Source of the DNA: Actinocatenispora rupis
GTDB lineage: Bacteria; Actinomycetota; Actinomycetes; Mycobacteriales; Micromonosporaceae
DNA length: 64,000 nt
Direction: 5' to 3'
Assembly: GCF_016861975.1 (NCBI RefSeq)
Contig: NZ_BOMB01000031.1
Coordinates: 124,001-188,000 of the forward strand
This document shows, piece after piece, positions 17,542 through 26,799 of the stretch. The notes beneath the pieces are model-generated. The model was not told the origin of the DNA. It ran no database searches and saw only the letters and a list, made by a program, of their open reading frames with translations. Every line of letters starts with the position of its first letter. The first letter of the stretch is position 1. A program made the position numbers and the translations under genes.

Positions 17542-18479
17542 TCGACGTCATCCAGGACGGCGACCACGGCGTCGACGACGCGCTCGCCACGCTGCTGCTC
17601 GCCGCGCACCCGGACGTACGGATCGCCGCCGTCGGCTCGGTGCACGGCAACACCGGCGCCGAATCCGCCGCCGCCAACGCCATCCAGGTACTCGACGTCG
17701 CCGGGCTCACCGCCGTACCCGTGGCGGTCGGGGCGCGGCGGCCGCTCGCCCAGCCGGTGCACCTGTCGACCCTCGTACACGGGGAAGACGGGCTCGGCGG
17801 TGCCGCGCAGACACCGGACCGGCGCCCCGTCGACGCGTCCGCCGCGGAACAGCTCGTCCGGCTCGCCCGCGCCGAACCGGGCCGGTACACGCTGGTCGCG
17901 ACCGGGCCGCTGACCAACGTCGCGCTCGCCCTGCTGCTGGAACCCGCGCTGCCCCGGCTGCTCGACCGGATCGTGGTGATGGGCGGCGCGCTCGACGTGC
18001 CCGGCAACATCACGCCGGTCGCCGAGGCGAACATCGCGCACGACCCCGAGGCGGCCGACCTCGTACTGACCTGCGGCGCGGACGTCACGCTCGTCCCGCT
18101 CGACACGACCATGGCGACCTGGCTCGGCCGCACCGAGCTGGCCCGGATCGCCGCGGCCAGCGACCCGCGCGCCCGGTTCGCCACCCGGATCCTCGCGCAC
18201 TACCTCGACTTCTACGCCGCGCACGGCCGCGACGGCTGCCCGCTGCACGACGAGAGCGCCGCCGCCCTCACCGTCTCCCCCGGCCTCGGCCGGTACGTCG
18301 AGGTGCCGCTGCGCGTCGAACTGCGCGGCGCCGACACCCGCGGCATGCTCGTCGCCGACCGCCGCGTCGGCGCCACCCCCGACACCCCGCCGGTACGGGT
18401 CGCGACCGGTGCCGACCGCGACGGTGTCGTCGACCTGCTGCTCGCCGGGCTGCTCGACCGGGACGCCCCGTGCGGGTGA
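17538..18479 (+). CDS. Inosine-uridine preferring nucleoside hydrolase
   Basis: This 313-residue IUNH-fold enzyme has the N-terminal Ca-binding aspartate cluster DGDHGVDDA at residues 7-15; most family members have a Pro where this has His10. Other conserved parts are VHGNTG, TGPLTNVAL, VVMGGALDVPGNITPVAEANIAHDPEAAD and a C-terminal His-containing region (CPLHDESAA). It hydrolyses the N-glycosidic bond of ribonucleosides. The start overlaps the ribokinase stop by 4 bases and its own end overlaps the LacI gene by 10, so the three genes form one tightly coupled unit. Nucleobase preference cannot be read from the sequence. Confidence 0.88.
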   Translation: MIDVIQDGDHGVDDALATLLLAAHPDVRIAAVGSVHGNTGAESAAANAIQVLDVAGLTAVPVAVGARRPLAQPVHLSTLVHGEDGLGGAAQTPDRRPVDASAAEQLVRLARAEPGRYTLVATGPLTNVALALLLEPALPRLLDRIVVMGGALDVPGNITPVAEANIAHDPEAADLVLTCGADVTLVPLDTTMATWLGRTELARIAAASDPRARFATRILAHYLDFYAAHGRDGCPLHDESAAALTVSPGLGRYVEVPLRVELRGADTRGMLVADRRVGATPDTPPVRVATGADRDGVVDLLLAGLLDRDAPCG

Positions 18480-19468
18480 CGATCCGGGACGTGGCGCAGC
18501 GGGCCGGCGTGTCGGTGTCGACCGCGTCCCGGGCACTGTCCGGCGCCCGCCCCGTCGGTACCGAGCTGACCACCCGGGTCACCGCCGCCGCCCGCGCCCT
18601 CGGGTACCGGCAGAACCGGCTCGCCAGCGCCCTGCGTACGCAGCGGACCGGGACCGTCGGCATGGTCGTGCCGCAGATCAGCAACCCGTTCTTCCCCGCC
18701 CTCGTCGAGGCGATCGAACGCAGCCTGTCCGGCAGCGGCCGGCAGCTCCTGCTCTGCGACGCGCAACGCGACCCCGCCGTCGAGGCGGTACGCCTGCAGG
18801 CGCTCGCCGACCGGCAGGTGGACGGGCTCATCGTGGCGCCGGTGTCCGCCGTGGCCAGTGCGGACGCGCTCGCGGCCGTCGCGGCCGAGGTCCCCGTCGT
18901 CCAGGTCGACCGGTACGTCACGGACGCCGACCTGGACTGGGTCGGCGTCGACGACGCCGCCGGGCTACGGCTGATCGCCGGTCACCTCGCCGACGTCGGC
19001 GCCCGCACCGTCGTACTGGTCAGCGCCGGGAGCGAGTCGTCCACCGGGCGCAGCCGGCTCGCCGGGTTCGGCCCCGCCGCCGCACGGCACCGGCTCACCA
19101 CCGCCGAGCCGCTGCTCGGCGAGTACGGGATCGACTGGGGGGTGCGCGCGGCGGACCTGCTGCGCGCGCGGGGGCCGCTGCCCGACGCGATCGTCGGCGG
19201 CAACGACGAGATCGCGCTCGGCGTCGTGCGGGGACTGCGCGCCGCCGGCGTACGGGTGCCCGACGACGTGCTGGTCACCGGCTTCGACGACGCCGGCTTC
19301 GCCGCGCTCGCCGACCCCGCGCTCACCACCGTCCGGCAGCCACACGCGCTCATCGCCGACGAGTGCGTACGGCTGCTCGACCTGGCGCGGGCCGGCGGCG
19401 AGCAGGCGCCCCGGCGCATCGCCCTCGCCCCGACCCTCGTCGTCCGCGCCTCCACCACCCGATCCTGA
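18470..19468 (+). CDS. LacI family transcriptional regulator
   Basis: This 332-residue protein has an N-terminal LacI helix-turn-helix (TIRDVAQRAGVSVSTASRALSG), a hinge helix (NRLASALRTQRT) and a periplasmic-binding-like effector domain. The GTG start overlaps the hydrolase stop. Being last in the ribokinase/hydrolase operon, it most likely responds to ribose or a nucleoside and binds the two CG-centred palindromes at 16588-16678. The 19 bases to the convergent glgP end show no clear terminator. Confidence 0.88.
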   Translation: MRVTIRDVAQRAGVSVSTASRALSGARPVGTELTTRVTAAARALGYRQNRLASALRTQRTGTVGMVVPQISNPFFPALVEAIERSLSGSGRQLLLCDAQRDPAVEAVRLQALADRQVDGLIVAPVSAVASADALAAVAAEVPVVQVDRYVTDADLDWVGVDDAAGLRLIAGHLADVGARTVVLVSAGSESSTGRSRLAGFGPAAARHRLTTAEPLLGEYGIDWGVRAADLLRARGPLPDAIVGGNDEIALGVVRGLRAAGVRVPDDVLVTGFDDAGFAALADPALTTVRQPHALIADECVRLLDLARAGGEQAPRRIALAPTLVVRASTTRS

Positions 19469-19487
19469 ACGCCCCGCGCCGCGCCGG

Positions 19488-22070
19488 TCAGCCCGGCAGC
19501 GGGTACGTGACCAGGCCGAGTTCGGCCGGGCTGGACAGCAGCGGATGCGTCGGCACGACCCGCACCGTGTACCCGAACGCGCCGGCGTGCGCGAGCGGCA
19601 CGTCCGCCTCGTACCGGAGGCGGCCGTCGACGCCGTCGCCGGTGAGCCGCATCGGCACGGTGTGGACGTCGCGCAGCTCGTCGGAGTCGCCCTCGGCGAC
19701 GCGGCCGGAGCACGCCTGTACCTCGACGTCGCCCGCGACGAGCCGACCCAGCCGTACTTCGGCGCGCAGTCGCAGCGTCGCGCCGAGCCGCGGGGTGGCG
19801 GCCTGCTCCTCGGCGCCGGACGACTCGACGTGTTCGACGGTGACCTCGCCCCACGACTCGGACACCCGCCGGGCGAACGCGGCCAGTTCGCGGCCGGGCG
19901 CGCCGCCGTCGGCGGACATCCGGCGGGACGCGGCGCCGGCGGGCAGGTACAGCCGCTGGACGTAGTCGGCGACCATCCGGCTGGCGAGTACGGCGGGGCC
20001 GAGCGTGCGGAGGGTGTGCCGCACCATGCCCACCCACCGCGCCGGTACGCCGGCCTGGTCCCGGTCGTAGAACAGCGGGACGACGTGGTTCTCCAGCAGC
20101 TCGTACAGCGCGGCGGCCTCCAGGTCGTCGCGCCGGTTCTCGTCGACGACGCCGGTGGCGGTGGGGATGGCCCAGCCGTTCTGCCCGTCGTACAGCTCGT
20201 CCCACCAGCCGTCGCGTACGGACAGGTTGAGGCCGCCGTTGAGCGCGGACTTCATCCCGGACGTACCGCAGGCTTCGAGCGGGCGCAGCGGGTTGTTGAG
20301 CCACACGTCGCAGCCGGCGACCAGGTGCCGCGCCAGCCCCATGTCGTAGTCCGGCAGGAACACGATCCGGCGCCGTACCCGGGGGTCGTCGGCGAACCAG
20401 ACGAGCTCCTGGATGAGCTTCTTGCCGCCCTCGTCGGCCGGGTGCGCCTTGCCCGCGACGAGGATCTGCACCGGCCGGTCGGTGGAGGTGAGCAGCCGTT
20501 CAAGCCGGCCGCGGTCGCGCAGCATCAGCGTCAGCCGCTTGTAGCTGGGCACCCGCCGGGCGAACCCGATGGTCAGTACGTCCGGGTCGAGCACCTCGTC
20601 GACCCAGCCCAGTTCGGCCTCGGTCGCGCCGCGGTGCGCCGCGGAGATCCGCAGCCGCCGCCGCGCCTCGGTGACCAGCCGCGCGCGCAGCTCACCGCGT
20701 ACGGACCAGAGGTCGACGTCGGGTGCCTTGCTGACCGCCGCGAACGCCGCGTCCGGCGCGGTGTGGTCGAGGTCGGCGAGTCCGGCCCGCTCGGCGAGTT
20801 CCAGCGACGGCCGGGCCAGCCACGTACGCCCGTGCACGCCGTTGGTGACCGACGTGATCGGCACCTCGTCCACGTCGAACCCGGGCCACAGCGACGAGAA
20901 CATCTCCCGGCTGACCGCCCCGTGCAGCCGGGACACCCCGTTCGCCCGCTGCGCCAGCCGCAGCCCCATGTGCGCCATGTTGAACACGCTCGGGTCCGCC
21001 TCGGCACCCAGCGCCACCACCCGCTCCACCGGTACTCCCGGGCTCGCGTTGTCGCCGCCGAAGAAGCGTTCGATGGTCTCCCGCGGGAACCGGTCGATCC
21101 CCGCCGGTACGGGCGTGTGCGTGGTGAAGACGGTGCCGGCGCGGACCACCCGCAGCGCGGCGTCGAAGTCGAGGCCGGTGTCGACGAGTTCGCGGATCCG
21201 TTCGATGCCGAGGAACCCGGCGTGCCCCTCGTTGGTGTGGTACACGTCCGGCGCCGGCGTCCCGGTACGCGCGCACCAGGCGCGGACCGCGCGCACCCCG
21301 CCGATGCCCAGGAGTACCTCCTGGAGGAGCCGGTGGTCCACACCCCCGCCGTACAGCCGGTCGGTGACGGCACGCTCGGCGGGCGTGTTGCTCTCCAGGT
21401 CGCTGTCGAGCAGCAGCAGCGTCACCCGGCCCACGTACGCCTGCCAGATCTGCGCCCGCAGCACCCGCCCCTCGGGCAGCCCGACGCGGATCTGCACCGG
21501 CGTCCCGTCCGCGTCGCGCAGCCGGGTCAACGGCAACCCGTGCGGATCCAGCGCCGGGTACTGCTCGGCCTGCCAGCCGTCCGGCGTCAGCCCCTGGCTG
21601 AAGTATCCGGAACGGTAGAGCAACCCCACCCCGAGCACCGGTACGCCCAGGTCGCTCGCCGCCTTCAGGTGATCCCCGGCCAGGATCCCCAACCCGCCCG
21701 AGTACTGCGGCAGCACCGCGGTCACGCCGAACTCGGGCGAGAAGTACGCCACCAGCCCGGGTACGTCACCGCCGAGCGTCTGGTACCAGCGCGGCTCGGT
21801 CAGGTACTGCCGCAGCTCCTGGTGGCGCTCGGCCAGCCGCCAGCGGAACTCCTCGTCGGCGGCCAGCTCGGCGAGCCGGTCCGCGGAGACCTCGCCGAGC
21901 AGCCGGACCGGGTCCTGCCCGCAGGCCCGCCACAGCGCCGGATCCACCGCCTCGAACAGGTCGAGGGTCGGCGGGTGCCAACACCAGTGCAGGTTGCCGA
22001 CCAGCTCGTCAAGGGCCGCCAGGGGTGCGGGCAGTGCCGCCCGCACCGTGAACCGTCGTAGCGCTCTCAC
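19488..22070 (-). CDS. glgP: Alpha-glucan phosphorylase
   Basis: This 860-residue GT35 enzyme is of the actinobacterial/archaeal branch that has an N-terminal DUF3417 domain (LVGNLHWCWHPPTLDLFEAV) before the phosphorylase core. The PLP-binding lysine is K607 in GTSGMKSALNGG. It releases glucose-1-phosphate from non-reducing ends of glycogen-like glucans. The start is GTG at 22070; no strong ribosome site is visible. It is convergent with the LacI gene and lies 102 bases downstream of the ROK gene on the same strand, so it may have its own promoter. It should act together with GlgX in glucan breakdown. Confidence 0.92.
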   Translation of the reverse strand: MRALRRFTVRAALPAPLAALDELVGNLHWCWHPPTLDLFEAVDPALWRACGQDPVRLLGEVSADRLAELAADEEFRWRLAERHQELRQYLTEPRWYQTLGGDVPGLVAYFSPEFGVTAVLPQYSGGLGILAGDHLKAASDLGVPVLGVGLLYRSGYFSQGLTPDGWQAEQYPALDPHGLPLTRLRDADGTPVQIRVGLPEGRVLRAQIWQAYVGRVTLLLLDSDLESNTPAERAVTDRLYGGGVDHRLLQEVLLGIGGVRAVRAWCARTGTPAPDVYHTNEGHAGFLGIERIRELVDTGLDFDAALRVVRAGTVFTTHTPVPAGIDRFPRETIERFFGGDNASPGVPVERVVALGAEADPSVFNMAHMGLRLAQRANGVSRLHGAVSREMFSSLWPGFDVDEVPITSVTNGVHGRTWLARPSLELAERAGLADLDHTAPDAAFAAVSKAPDVDLWSVRGELRARLVTEARRRLRISAAHRGATEAELGWVDEVLDPDVLTIGFARRVPSYKRLTLMLRDRGRLERLLTSTDRPVQILVAGKAHPADEGGKKLIQELVWFADDPRVRRRIVFLPDYDMGLARHLVAGCDVWLNNPLRPLEACGTSGMKSALNGGLNLSVRDGWWDELYDGQNGWAIPTATGVVDENRRDDLEAAALYELLENHVVPLFYDRDQAGVPARWVGMVRHTLRTLGPAVLASRMVADYVQRLYLPAGAASRRMSADGGAPGRELAAFARRVSESWGEVTVEHVESSGAEEQAATPRLGATLRLRAEVRLGRLVAGDVEVQACSGRVAEGDSDELRDVHTVPMRLTGDGVDGRLRYEADVPLAHAGAFGYTVRVVPTHPLLSSPAELGLVTYPLPG

Positions 22071-22172
22071 GGGTTCTGGACCCTACCCCACCGGCGGCCC
22101 CGGTTCGGACAGATCGGACCAGAGCCCGCCGGCAGAACACGCGCCGACACCCGTCCGTGACCCGGGCCGCGC

Positions 22173-23375
22173 TCACGGGGCCGCGTCGGCCGGGTCGGGC
22201 GACTCGGCCGCCGCGGCGAAGACGTCCTCCCGCGCCGCGTCCAACGCGGTCAGTACCGCACCGTGCAGGACGGCGTCGGCGGCCACCCCGGTGCCCACCA
22301 CCCGCGGTACGACCGGGGCCAGTTCGTGTACCTCCCGCTCGACCCGCGCGGCCAGTTCGGCGCCGCCGGCCTGCCCGATCTCGCCGGCGAGGACGACCAG
22401 CCCGGGGTCGAGGACGACGGAGACGGCGGCGGCGCCGAGCGCGATGCGCCGGGCGACCTCGTCCAGCAGCGGCCCGCCCTTCCCCGGGTCCGCCGCCGCG
22501 GCCCGCACCGCCTCGGCCGCCGCCACATCCGGATACCCGTACTCGGCGGCCACCGCGCGGATCGGCTCCGCGCCCGCGAGCGCGCTGTACGGGGCCTTGT
22601 GCTGCCGGGACACCCCGTGCACCAGCTCCACCCCCGGTACGGGCAGGTAGCCGACCTCGCCGGCCGCGCCCATGACCCCCTGGTACAGCCGGCCGCCGAG
22701 CATCACGCCGACACCCATCCCGCGGTCGCACCAGAGCAGGACGAAGTCGTCCACCTCGGCGGCGGCCCCGAGCCGGTGTTCGGCGACGGCGGCGAGGTTG
22801 ACGTCGTTGACGATCCGTACGGGACGGTTGAGGTCGGCGGTGAGCGCGGCGAGCAGGCCGCGGTGCCAGCGCGGCAGTTCCCAGGAGAACGACACCTCGC
22901 CGGAGCGGGGGTCGATGACGCCCGGGGAGCCGAGGACGACGCGCCGGATCGCCTCGACCGGGATGCCGGCCTCGCCGGCGACCCGCGCCAGCGCCGCGTG
23001 TACGAGGCCGACCGGGTCGTCGGAGATGTCGGCGTCGACCTGGACCCGGCCGCGTTCGGCCCCGGTGATGTCGGCGGACACGGCGGTCACTCCGGTCGGG
23101 CCGATGGCCATGCCCGCCACGTACGCGGCGGTGGGGACGACCGCGTACAGCTGGGCGCTGGGGCCGCGTCCGCCGGCGGAGACGCCGACGCGCTCGACCA
23201 GGCCGCGGCCCTCCAGGCGCTCGACGAGCTGCGAGGCGGTCACCTTGCTGAGCCCGGTCAGTTCGCCGAGCCGGGCGCGGGTGAGCGGGCCGTGCGCGAG
23301 CAGCAGTTCGAGCGCCGCCCGGTCGTTAAGAGCGCGTAACAACCGCGGCGTACCGGGCTGGTGGCGTCGACTCAT
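22173..23375 (-). CDS. ROK family transcriptional regulator
   Basis: This 400-residue protein has an N-terminal winged helix (LTRARLGELTGLSKVTASQLVERLEGRGLV) followed by a ROK sugar-kinase-like domain with IVNDVNLAAVAE and the acidic GAAGEVGY segment. The usual ROK zinc motif (CxCGxxGCxE) is absent: the corresponding stretch has no cysteines. It may therefore sense sugar without the structural zinc, or be one of the degenerate ROK repressors. It is divergent from the sugar importer, and the palindrome at 23397-23411 lies 22 bases before its start, so it probably represses itself and the importer until a chito-oligosaccharide-like inducer binds. Confidence 0.88.
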   Translation of the reverse strand: MSRRHQPGTPRLLRALNDRAALELLLAHGPLTRARLGELTGLSKVTASQLVERLEGRGLVERVGVSAGGRGPSAQLYAVVPTAAYVAGMAIGPTGVTAVSADITGAERGRVQVDADISDDPVGLVHAALARVAGEAGIPVEAIRRVVLGSPGVIDPRSGEVSFSWELPRWHRGLLAALTADLNRPVRIVNDVNLAAVAEHRLGAAAEVDDFVLLWCDRGMGVGVMLGGRLYQGVMGAAGEVGYLPVPGVELVHGVSRQHKAPYSALAGAEPIRAVAAEYGYPDVAAAEAVRAAAADPGKGGPLLDEVARRIALGAAAVSVVLDPGLVVLAGEIGQAGGAELAARVEREVHELAPVVPRVVGTGVAADAVLHGAVLTALDAAREDVFAAAAESPDPADAAP

Positions 23376-23396
23376 ACCGATTCGTCCTCTAGTCTT

Positions 23397-23411
23397 TAGG
23401 AAACTTTCCTA
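23397..23411. promoter_or_regulatory. Probable ROK operator in divergent promoter region
   Basis: The 15-mer TAGGAAACTTTCCTA is a palindrome perfect except for its centre base. It lies between the ROK gene and the importer operon, in a locally AT-rich stretch of an otherwise GC-rich region. The remainder of the gap up to 23552 contains the importer leader and a good ribosome site, AGGAGG, at 23542-23547. Confidence 0.75.
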
Positions 23412-23552
23412 TTAGATTCCCCGTCAGCACCAGATCACCCGTCAGCTTACGGTCGGCGGACGCCCTCCCCTGCGTGGAGGCGGTCCGGACCACCGCCCGG
23501 TCCGGTCCCCCGACCGGCGCCCGGCACCAGCCAGGACATCCAGGAGGATGGC

Positions 23553-24878
23553 GTGAAACATCGGCTCATCGCCGCGGCCGGACTGGCCGCGGTCCTGTTC
23601 GGCGCGGCGGCCTGCGGCAGCGGCGGCGGCAGCGCCGCGTCCGGCGGGACGATCAGTACCGCCGGCGACGCGAAGGCCAGCGGCACCCTCAAGGTCTGGC
23701 TCCAGGTCGACGCGCAGACCGGCTGGCCGGACGCGGTCAAGGCGGCCACCGCGGCGTTCCACAAGAAGTACCCGAAGGTCACGGTGCAGGTCGACTACCA
23801 GCAGTGGAACAACCACCTGACCAAGCTGGACGCGGCGCTGTCCGGCAGCACGGTGCCCGACGTCGTCGAGATGGGCGACACCGAGACGACGTCGTACCTG
23901 GCGTCCGGGGCGTTCCGGGACCTGTCGAAGAGCACGAACCTGTTCGCCGACTCGGCCAACTGGAACAAGGGCCTCGCCGCGTCCTGCCGGTACGAGGGCG
24001 CCACCTACTGCGTGCCGTACTACTCGGGCAGCCGCACCGTGTTCTACCGCAAGGACATGTTCGCCAAGGCGGGCATCACGAAGCCGCCGACCACGTACGA
24101 CGAGCTGATGGCGGACGGCGCCAAGCTCGACCGGAAGTACGGCGGCGACCCGAAGTTCTCCGCGTTCTACATGCCCGGCAAGTTCTGGTACTCGGCGCTC
24201 TCGTTCGTGTACGACGCGGGCGGCACGATCGCCACCAAGAACGGCGGGAAGTGGCAGGGCGGGCTCGCCTCGCCGGCCGCGATCAAGGGCCTGACGCAGT
24301 GGAAGGCCATGACGGACAAGCTGTCGAAGGCCAGCAAGACCAGCGACGAGGCCAACCCGCAGCAGTACACGGTGATGGCGCAGGGCCACGTCGCCATGAT
24401 GTACGGGCTGGGCTGGGAGGGCGGCAGCGTCGCGGCCGACGGCAACGGCGGCAACCCGAAGCTCAAGGACCAGATCGGCAGCTTCGCGATGCCGAGCGCG
24501 GCGGGCAGCACGGCGATGCAGTCGTTCGCGGGCGGTTCCGACCTGGCGATCACCGCCAAGAGCCGGCACGCCGACTGGGCGGCCGCCTGGGTCGCGGCGA
24601 TGACGGGTACGTCGAACGAGCGGGCGCTGATGCGGGCCGGCAACATCCCGAACACGACCACGCTGCTGGACGAGGCCGCGAAGATCCCGGCCCTGGCACC
24701 GGCCGCGGCGTCGGCGAAGAACAGCTGGATGGTGCCGATCGCCGAGGGCTGGCCGAAGGTCGAGAAGAGCCTCGTGCTCCAGAACGGCCTGGCCGACATC
24801 GCCTCCGGCAAGAAGAGCGTCGCCGACGCGGCCAAGGCGATGAACGCCGCGGTCGAGTCCACGCTGAACGGTTCCTGA
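23553..24878 (+). CDS. Sugar ABC transporter substrate-binding lipoprotein
   Basis: This 441-residue family 1 solute-binding protein has a lipoprotein signal, with lipobox ending at C21 (VLFGAAAC), then a Gly/Ser linker. The mature part contains the family motifs LKVWLQ, PDVVEMGDTE and YCVPYYSGSRTVFYRKDMF. It captures an oligosaccharide outside the cell and delivers it to the two permeases that follow. Linkage to a ROK repressor and a GH3 hexosaminidase makes N,N'-diacetylchitobiose or longer chito-oligosaccharides the best guess. The GTG start has AGGAGG 6 bases upstream. No ATPase gene is present, so a shared MsiK-like ATPase elsewhere must energise the system, as is usual in actinomycetes. 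Confidence 0.88.
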   Translation: MKHRLIAAAGLAAVLFGAAACGSGGGSAASGGTISTAGDAKASGTLKVWLQVDAQTGWPDAVKAATAAFHKKYPKVTVQVDYQQWNNHLTKLDAALSGSTVPDVVEMGDTETTSYLASGAFRDLSKSTNLFADSANWNKGLAASCRYEGATYCVPYYSGSRTVFYRKDMFAKAGITKPPTTYDELMADGAKLDRKYGGDPKFSAFYMPGKFWYSALSFVYDAGGTIATKNGGKWQGGLASPAAIKGLTQWKAMTDKLSKASKTSDEANPQQYTVMAQGHVAMMYGLGWEGGSVAADGNGGNPKLKDQIGSFAMPSAAGSTAMQSFAGGSDLAITAKSRHADWAAAWVAAMTGTSNERALMRAGNIPNTTTLLDEAAKIPALAPAAASAKNSWMVPIAEGWPKVEKSLVLQNGLADIASGKKSVADAAKAMNAAVESTLNGS

Positions 24879-24883
24879 GCACC

Positions 24884-24916
24884 GCCGGGCCCGATCCGTA
24901 CGCGGTCGGGCCCGGC
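24884..24916 (+). terminator. Intra-operon hairpin after the binding-protein gene
   Basis: A perfect 11-bp stem (GCCGGGCCCGA / TCGGGCCCGGC) with an 11-base loop lies 5 bases after the binding-protein stop and 41 bases before the first permease. It probably causes partial termination or protects upstream RNA, giving more binding protein than permease. Confidence 0.65.
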
Positions 24917-24957
24917 GCGTCACGTCACGCCGCCGCCGTCCCGGCCGAGGGAGCACG

Positions 24958-25935
24958 ATGAGCACGCACACCGAAGCACCACCCACCGCCCCCGGTACGG
25001 CCGCGCCACCGGACGGTACGGTCACGCCGCGCCGGCGTACCCGGGCCACGCCGCGGCTGATCGGGTACCTGCTGATCCTGCCGACCGTCGTGGTCCTCGC
25101 CGGCGTCCAGGGGTACCCGCTGGTCAAGCTGGTGCTGCTGTCGCTGCAGGACCTGACGCAGCGGGAGCTGTTCAGCGGGCTGCCCGCGCCGTACGTGGGG
25201 TTCGCGAACTACGCGCGGGTGCTCGGCGACCCGGGCTTCTGGACGGTGGTACTCCGCACGGTGGTGTTCACCGTGGTCAACGTGGTGCTGACGCTGGTCC
25301 TGGCGACCGGGACCGCGCTGGTGATGCGTGCCGCGTCGCGGTGGTGCCGGCTGCTGGTGACGGTCGTGCTGATCTGCGTCTGGGCGATGCCGCAGGTGGT
25401 GTCGACGCTGGTGTTCAACTGGCTGTTCGACTACGAGTTCGGCGTCGTGAACTGGCTGATCGGCCTCGTACCCGGGGTCGACATGGACAACCACGACTGG
25501 TACGCGAACGCGGTCAGCGGCTTCGGCGTGATCACGCTGATCGTGGTGTGGGGCGCGATCCCGTTCGTGGCGATCACCCTGTACGCGGGGATCTCGCAGG
25601 TACCGAAGGAACTGGAGGAGGCGGCGCGGGTGGACGGCGCGTCGGCGGCGCAGACGTTCCTGCGCGTGACGTACCCGATCCTGCGGCCGATCTACACGAT
25701 CGTCACGGTGCTGAGCGTGATCTGGGACTTCCAGGTCTTCAACCAGATCTGGGTGGCGCGCGGCAGCAAGCCGGAGCCCGAGTACCAGACCCTCGGCGTG
25801 TACTCGTTCATGCACGCGTTCGGGGTCAACGAGTACAGCCTGGGCGCCGCGGTCGCGGTCGTGACCGTACTGCTGCTGCTCGGGTTCACCGTGTTCTACA
25901 TCCGGCAGAGCCTGCGCCTGGGGGAGATCGACTGA
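24958..25935 (+). CDS. Sugar ABC transporter permease (MalF/NgcF-like)
   Basis: This 325-residue membrane protein has six predicted helices. The cytoplasmic EAA loop is EEAARVDGASAAQTFLRVTYPIL, in the MalF-type form, and docks onto an ATPase. It has a Thr/Pro-rich N-terminal extension of about 30 residues before the first helix. Its stop overlaps the next start (TGATG). It forms the translocation pore with the following permease. Confidence 0.88.
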   Translation: MSTHTEAPPTAPGTAAPPDGTVTPRRRTRATPRLIGYLLILPTVVVLAGVQGYPLVKLVLLSLQDLTQRELFSGLPAPYVGFANYARVLGDPGFWTVVLRTVVFTVVNVVLTLVLATGTALVMRAASRWCRLLVTVVLICVWAMPQVVSTLVFNWLFDYEFGVVNWLIGLVPGVDMDNHDWYANAVSGFGVITLIVVWGAIPFVAITLYAGISQVPKELEEAARVDGASAAQTFLRVTYPILRPIYTIVTVLSVIWDFQVFNQIWVARGSKPEPEYQTLGVYSFMHAFGVNEYSLGAAVAVVTVLLLLGFTVFYIRQSLRLGEID

Positions 25936-26783
25936 TGGCCACCCTGTCCGCCCGCCGCCCGCGCAGCCGCGGCCGTACCGTCGCGAACGTCGTCGGGGTC
26001 GCCGTCTCCGTCGTGATGATCTTCCCCGTGTACTGGATGCTGCTGACCGCGGTGAAGCCCGGCTCCGAGATCCTCACGTACACGCCGCGGTTCTGGACGT
26101 GGCACCCGAGCGGCTCGAACTTCGTCCGCGCGGTGCGGTCCCCGCACTTCCTCGACGCGCTCGGCAACAGCGTGCTCGTCGCGTTCGGCACCATGCTCAT
26201 CGCCCTGGTACTCGCATTGCTCGCGGCGGTCGCCATCGCACGGTTCCGGTTCTACGGGCGGCGGGCGTTCGTGTTCGTCGTCCTGGTGGTGCAGATGGTG
26301 CCGCTGTCCGCCCTGATCATCCCGATCTACCTGCTGCTCAACTCGATCGACGCGGTCAACTCGCTCGGCGGCGTGGTCCTCACGTACCTGGCGTTCGTGC
26401 TGCCGTTCACGATCTGGACGCTGCGCGGCTTCGTCGCCGGCGTACCGGCGGAGCTGGAGGAGGCGGCGATGGTCGACGGGTGCACGCGGTTCCAGGCGTT
26501 CCGGAAGATCGTGCTGCCGCTGGTGTTCCCCGGCCTGCTGGCCACCTCGATCTACGCGCTCATCCAGTCCTGGAACGAGTTCATCATGGCGTACGTGCTG
26601 TTGAGCGACCAGAACAAGGAGACGCTGCCGGTGTGGCTGGTGTCGTTCGTGACCGCGCGCGGCATCGACTACGGCGCGCTGATGGCGGGGGCGACGATGA
26701 TGGCGCTGCCCGTGGTGGTCTTCTTCGCGATCATCCAGCGCCACGTCGCGAGCGGGTTGACCGCCGGCGCGGTCAAGGGCTGA
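25935..26783 (+). CDS. Sugar ABC transporter permease (MalG/NgcG-like)
   Basis: This 282-residue permease has six predicted helices and the EAA loop EEAAMVDGCTRFQAFRKIVLPLV, typical of the MalG partner. Segments such as SWNEFIMAYVLL are also typical of carbohydrate importers. The ATG overlaps the stop of the first permease by one base, so translation is coupled. It is followed 16 bases later by the GH3 gene, which completes a transport-plus-hydrolysis operon. Confidence 0.88.
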   Translation: MATLSARRPRSRGRTVANVVGVAVSVVMIFPVYWMLLTAVKPGSEILTYTPRFWTWHPSGSNFVRAVRSPHFLDALGNSVLVAFGTMLIALVLALLAAVAIARFRFYGRRAFVFVVLVVQMVPLSALIIPIYLLLNSIDAVNSLGGVVLTYLAFVLPFTIWTLRGFVAGVPAELEEAAMVDGCTRFQAFRKIVLPLVFPGLLATSIYALIQSWNEFIMAYVLLSDQNKETLPVWLVSFVTARGIDYGALMAGATMMALPVVVFFAIIQRHVASGLTAGAVKG

Positions 26784-26799
26784 AAGGGAACAGAACAGC

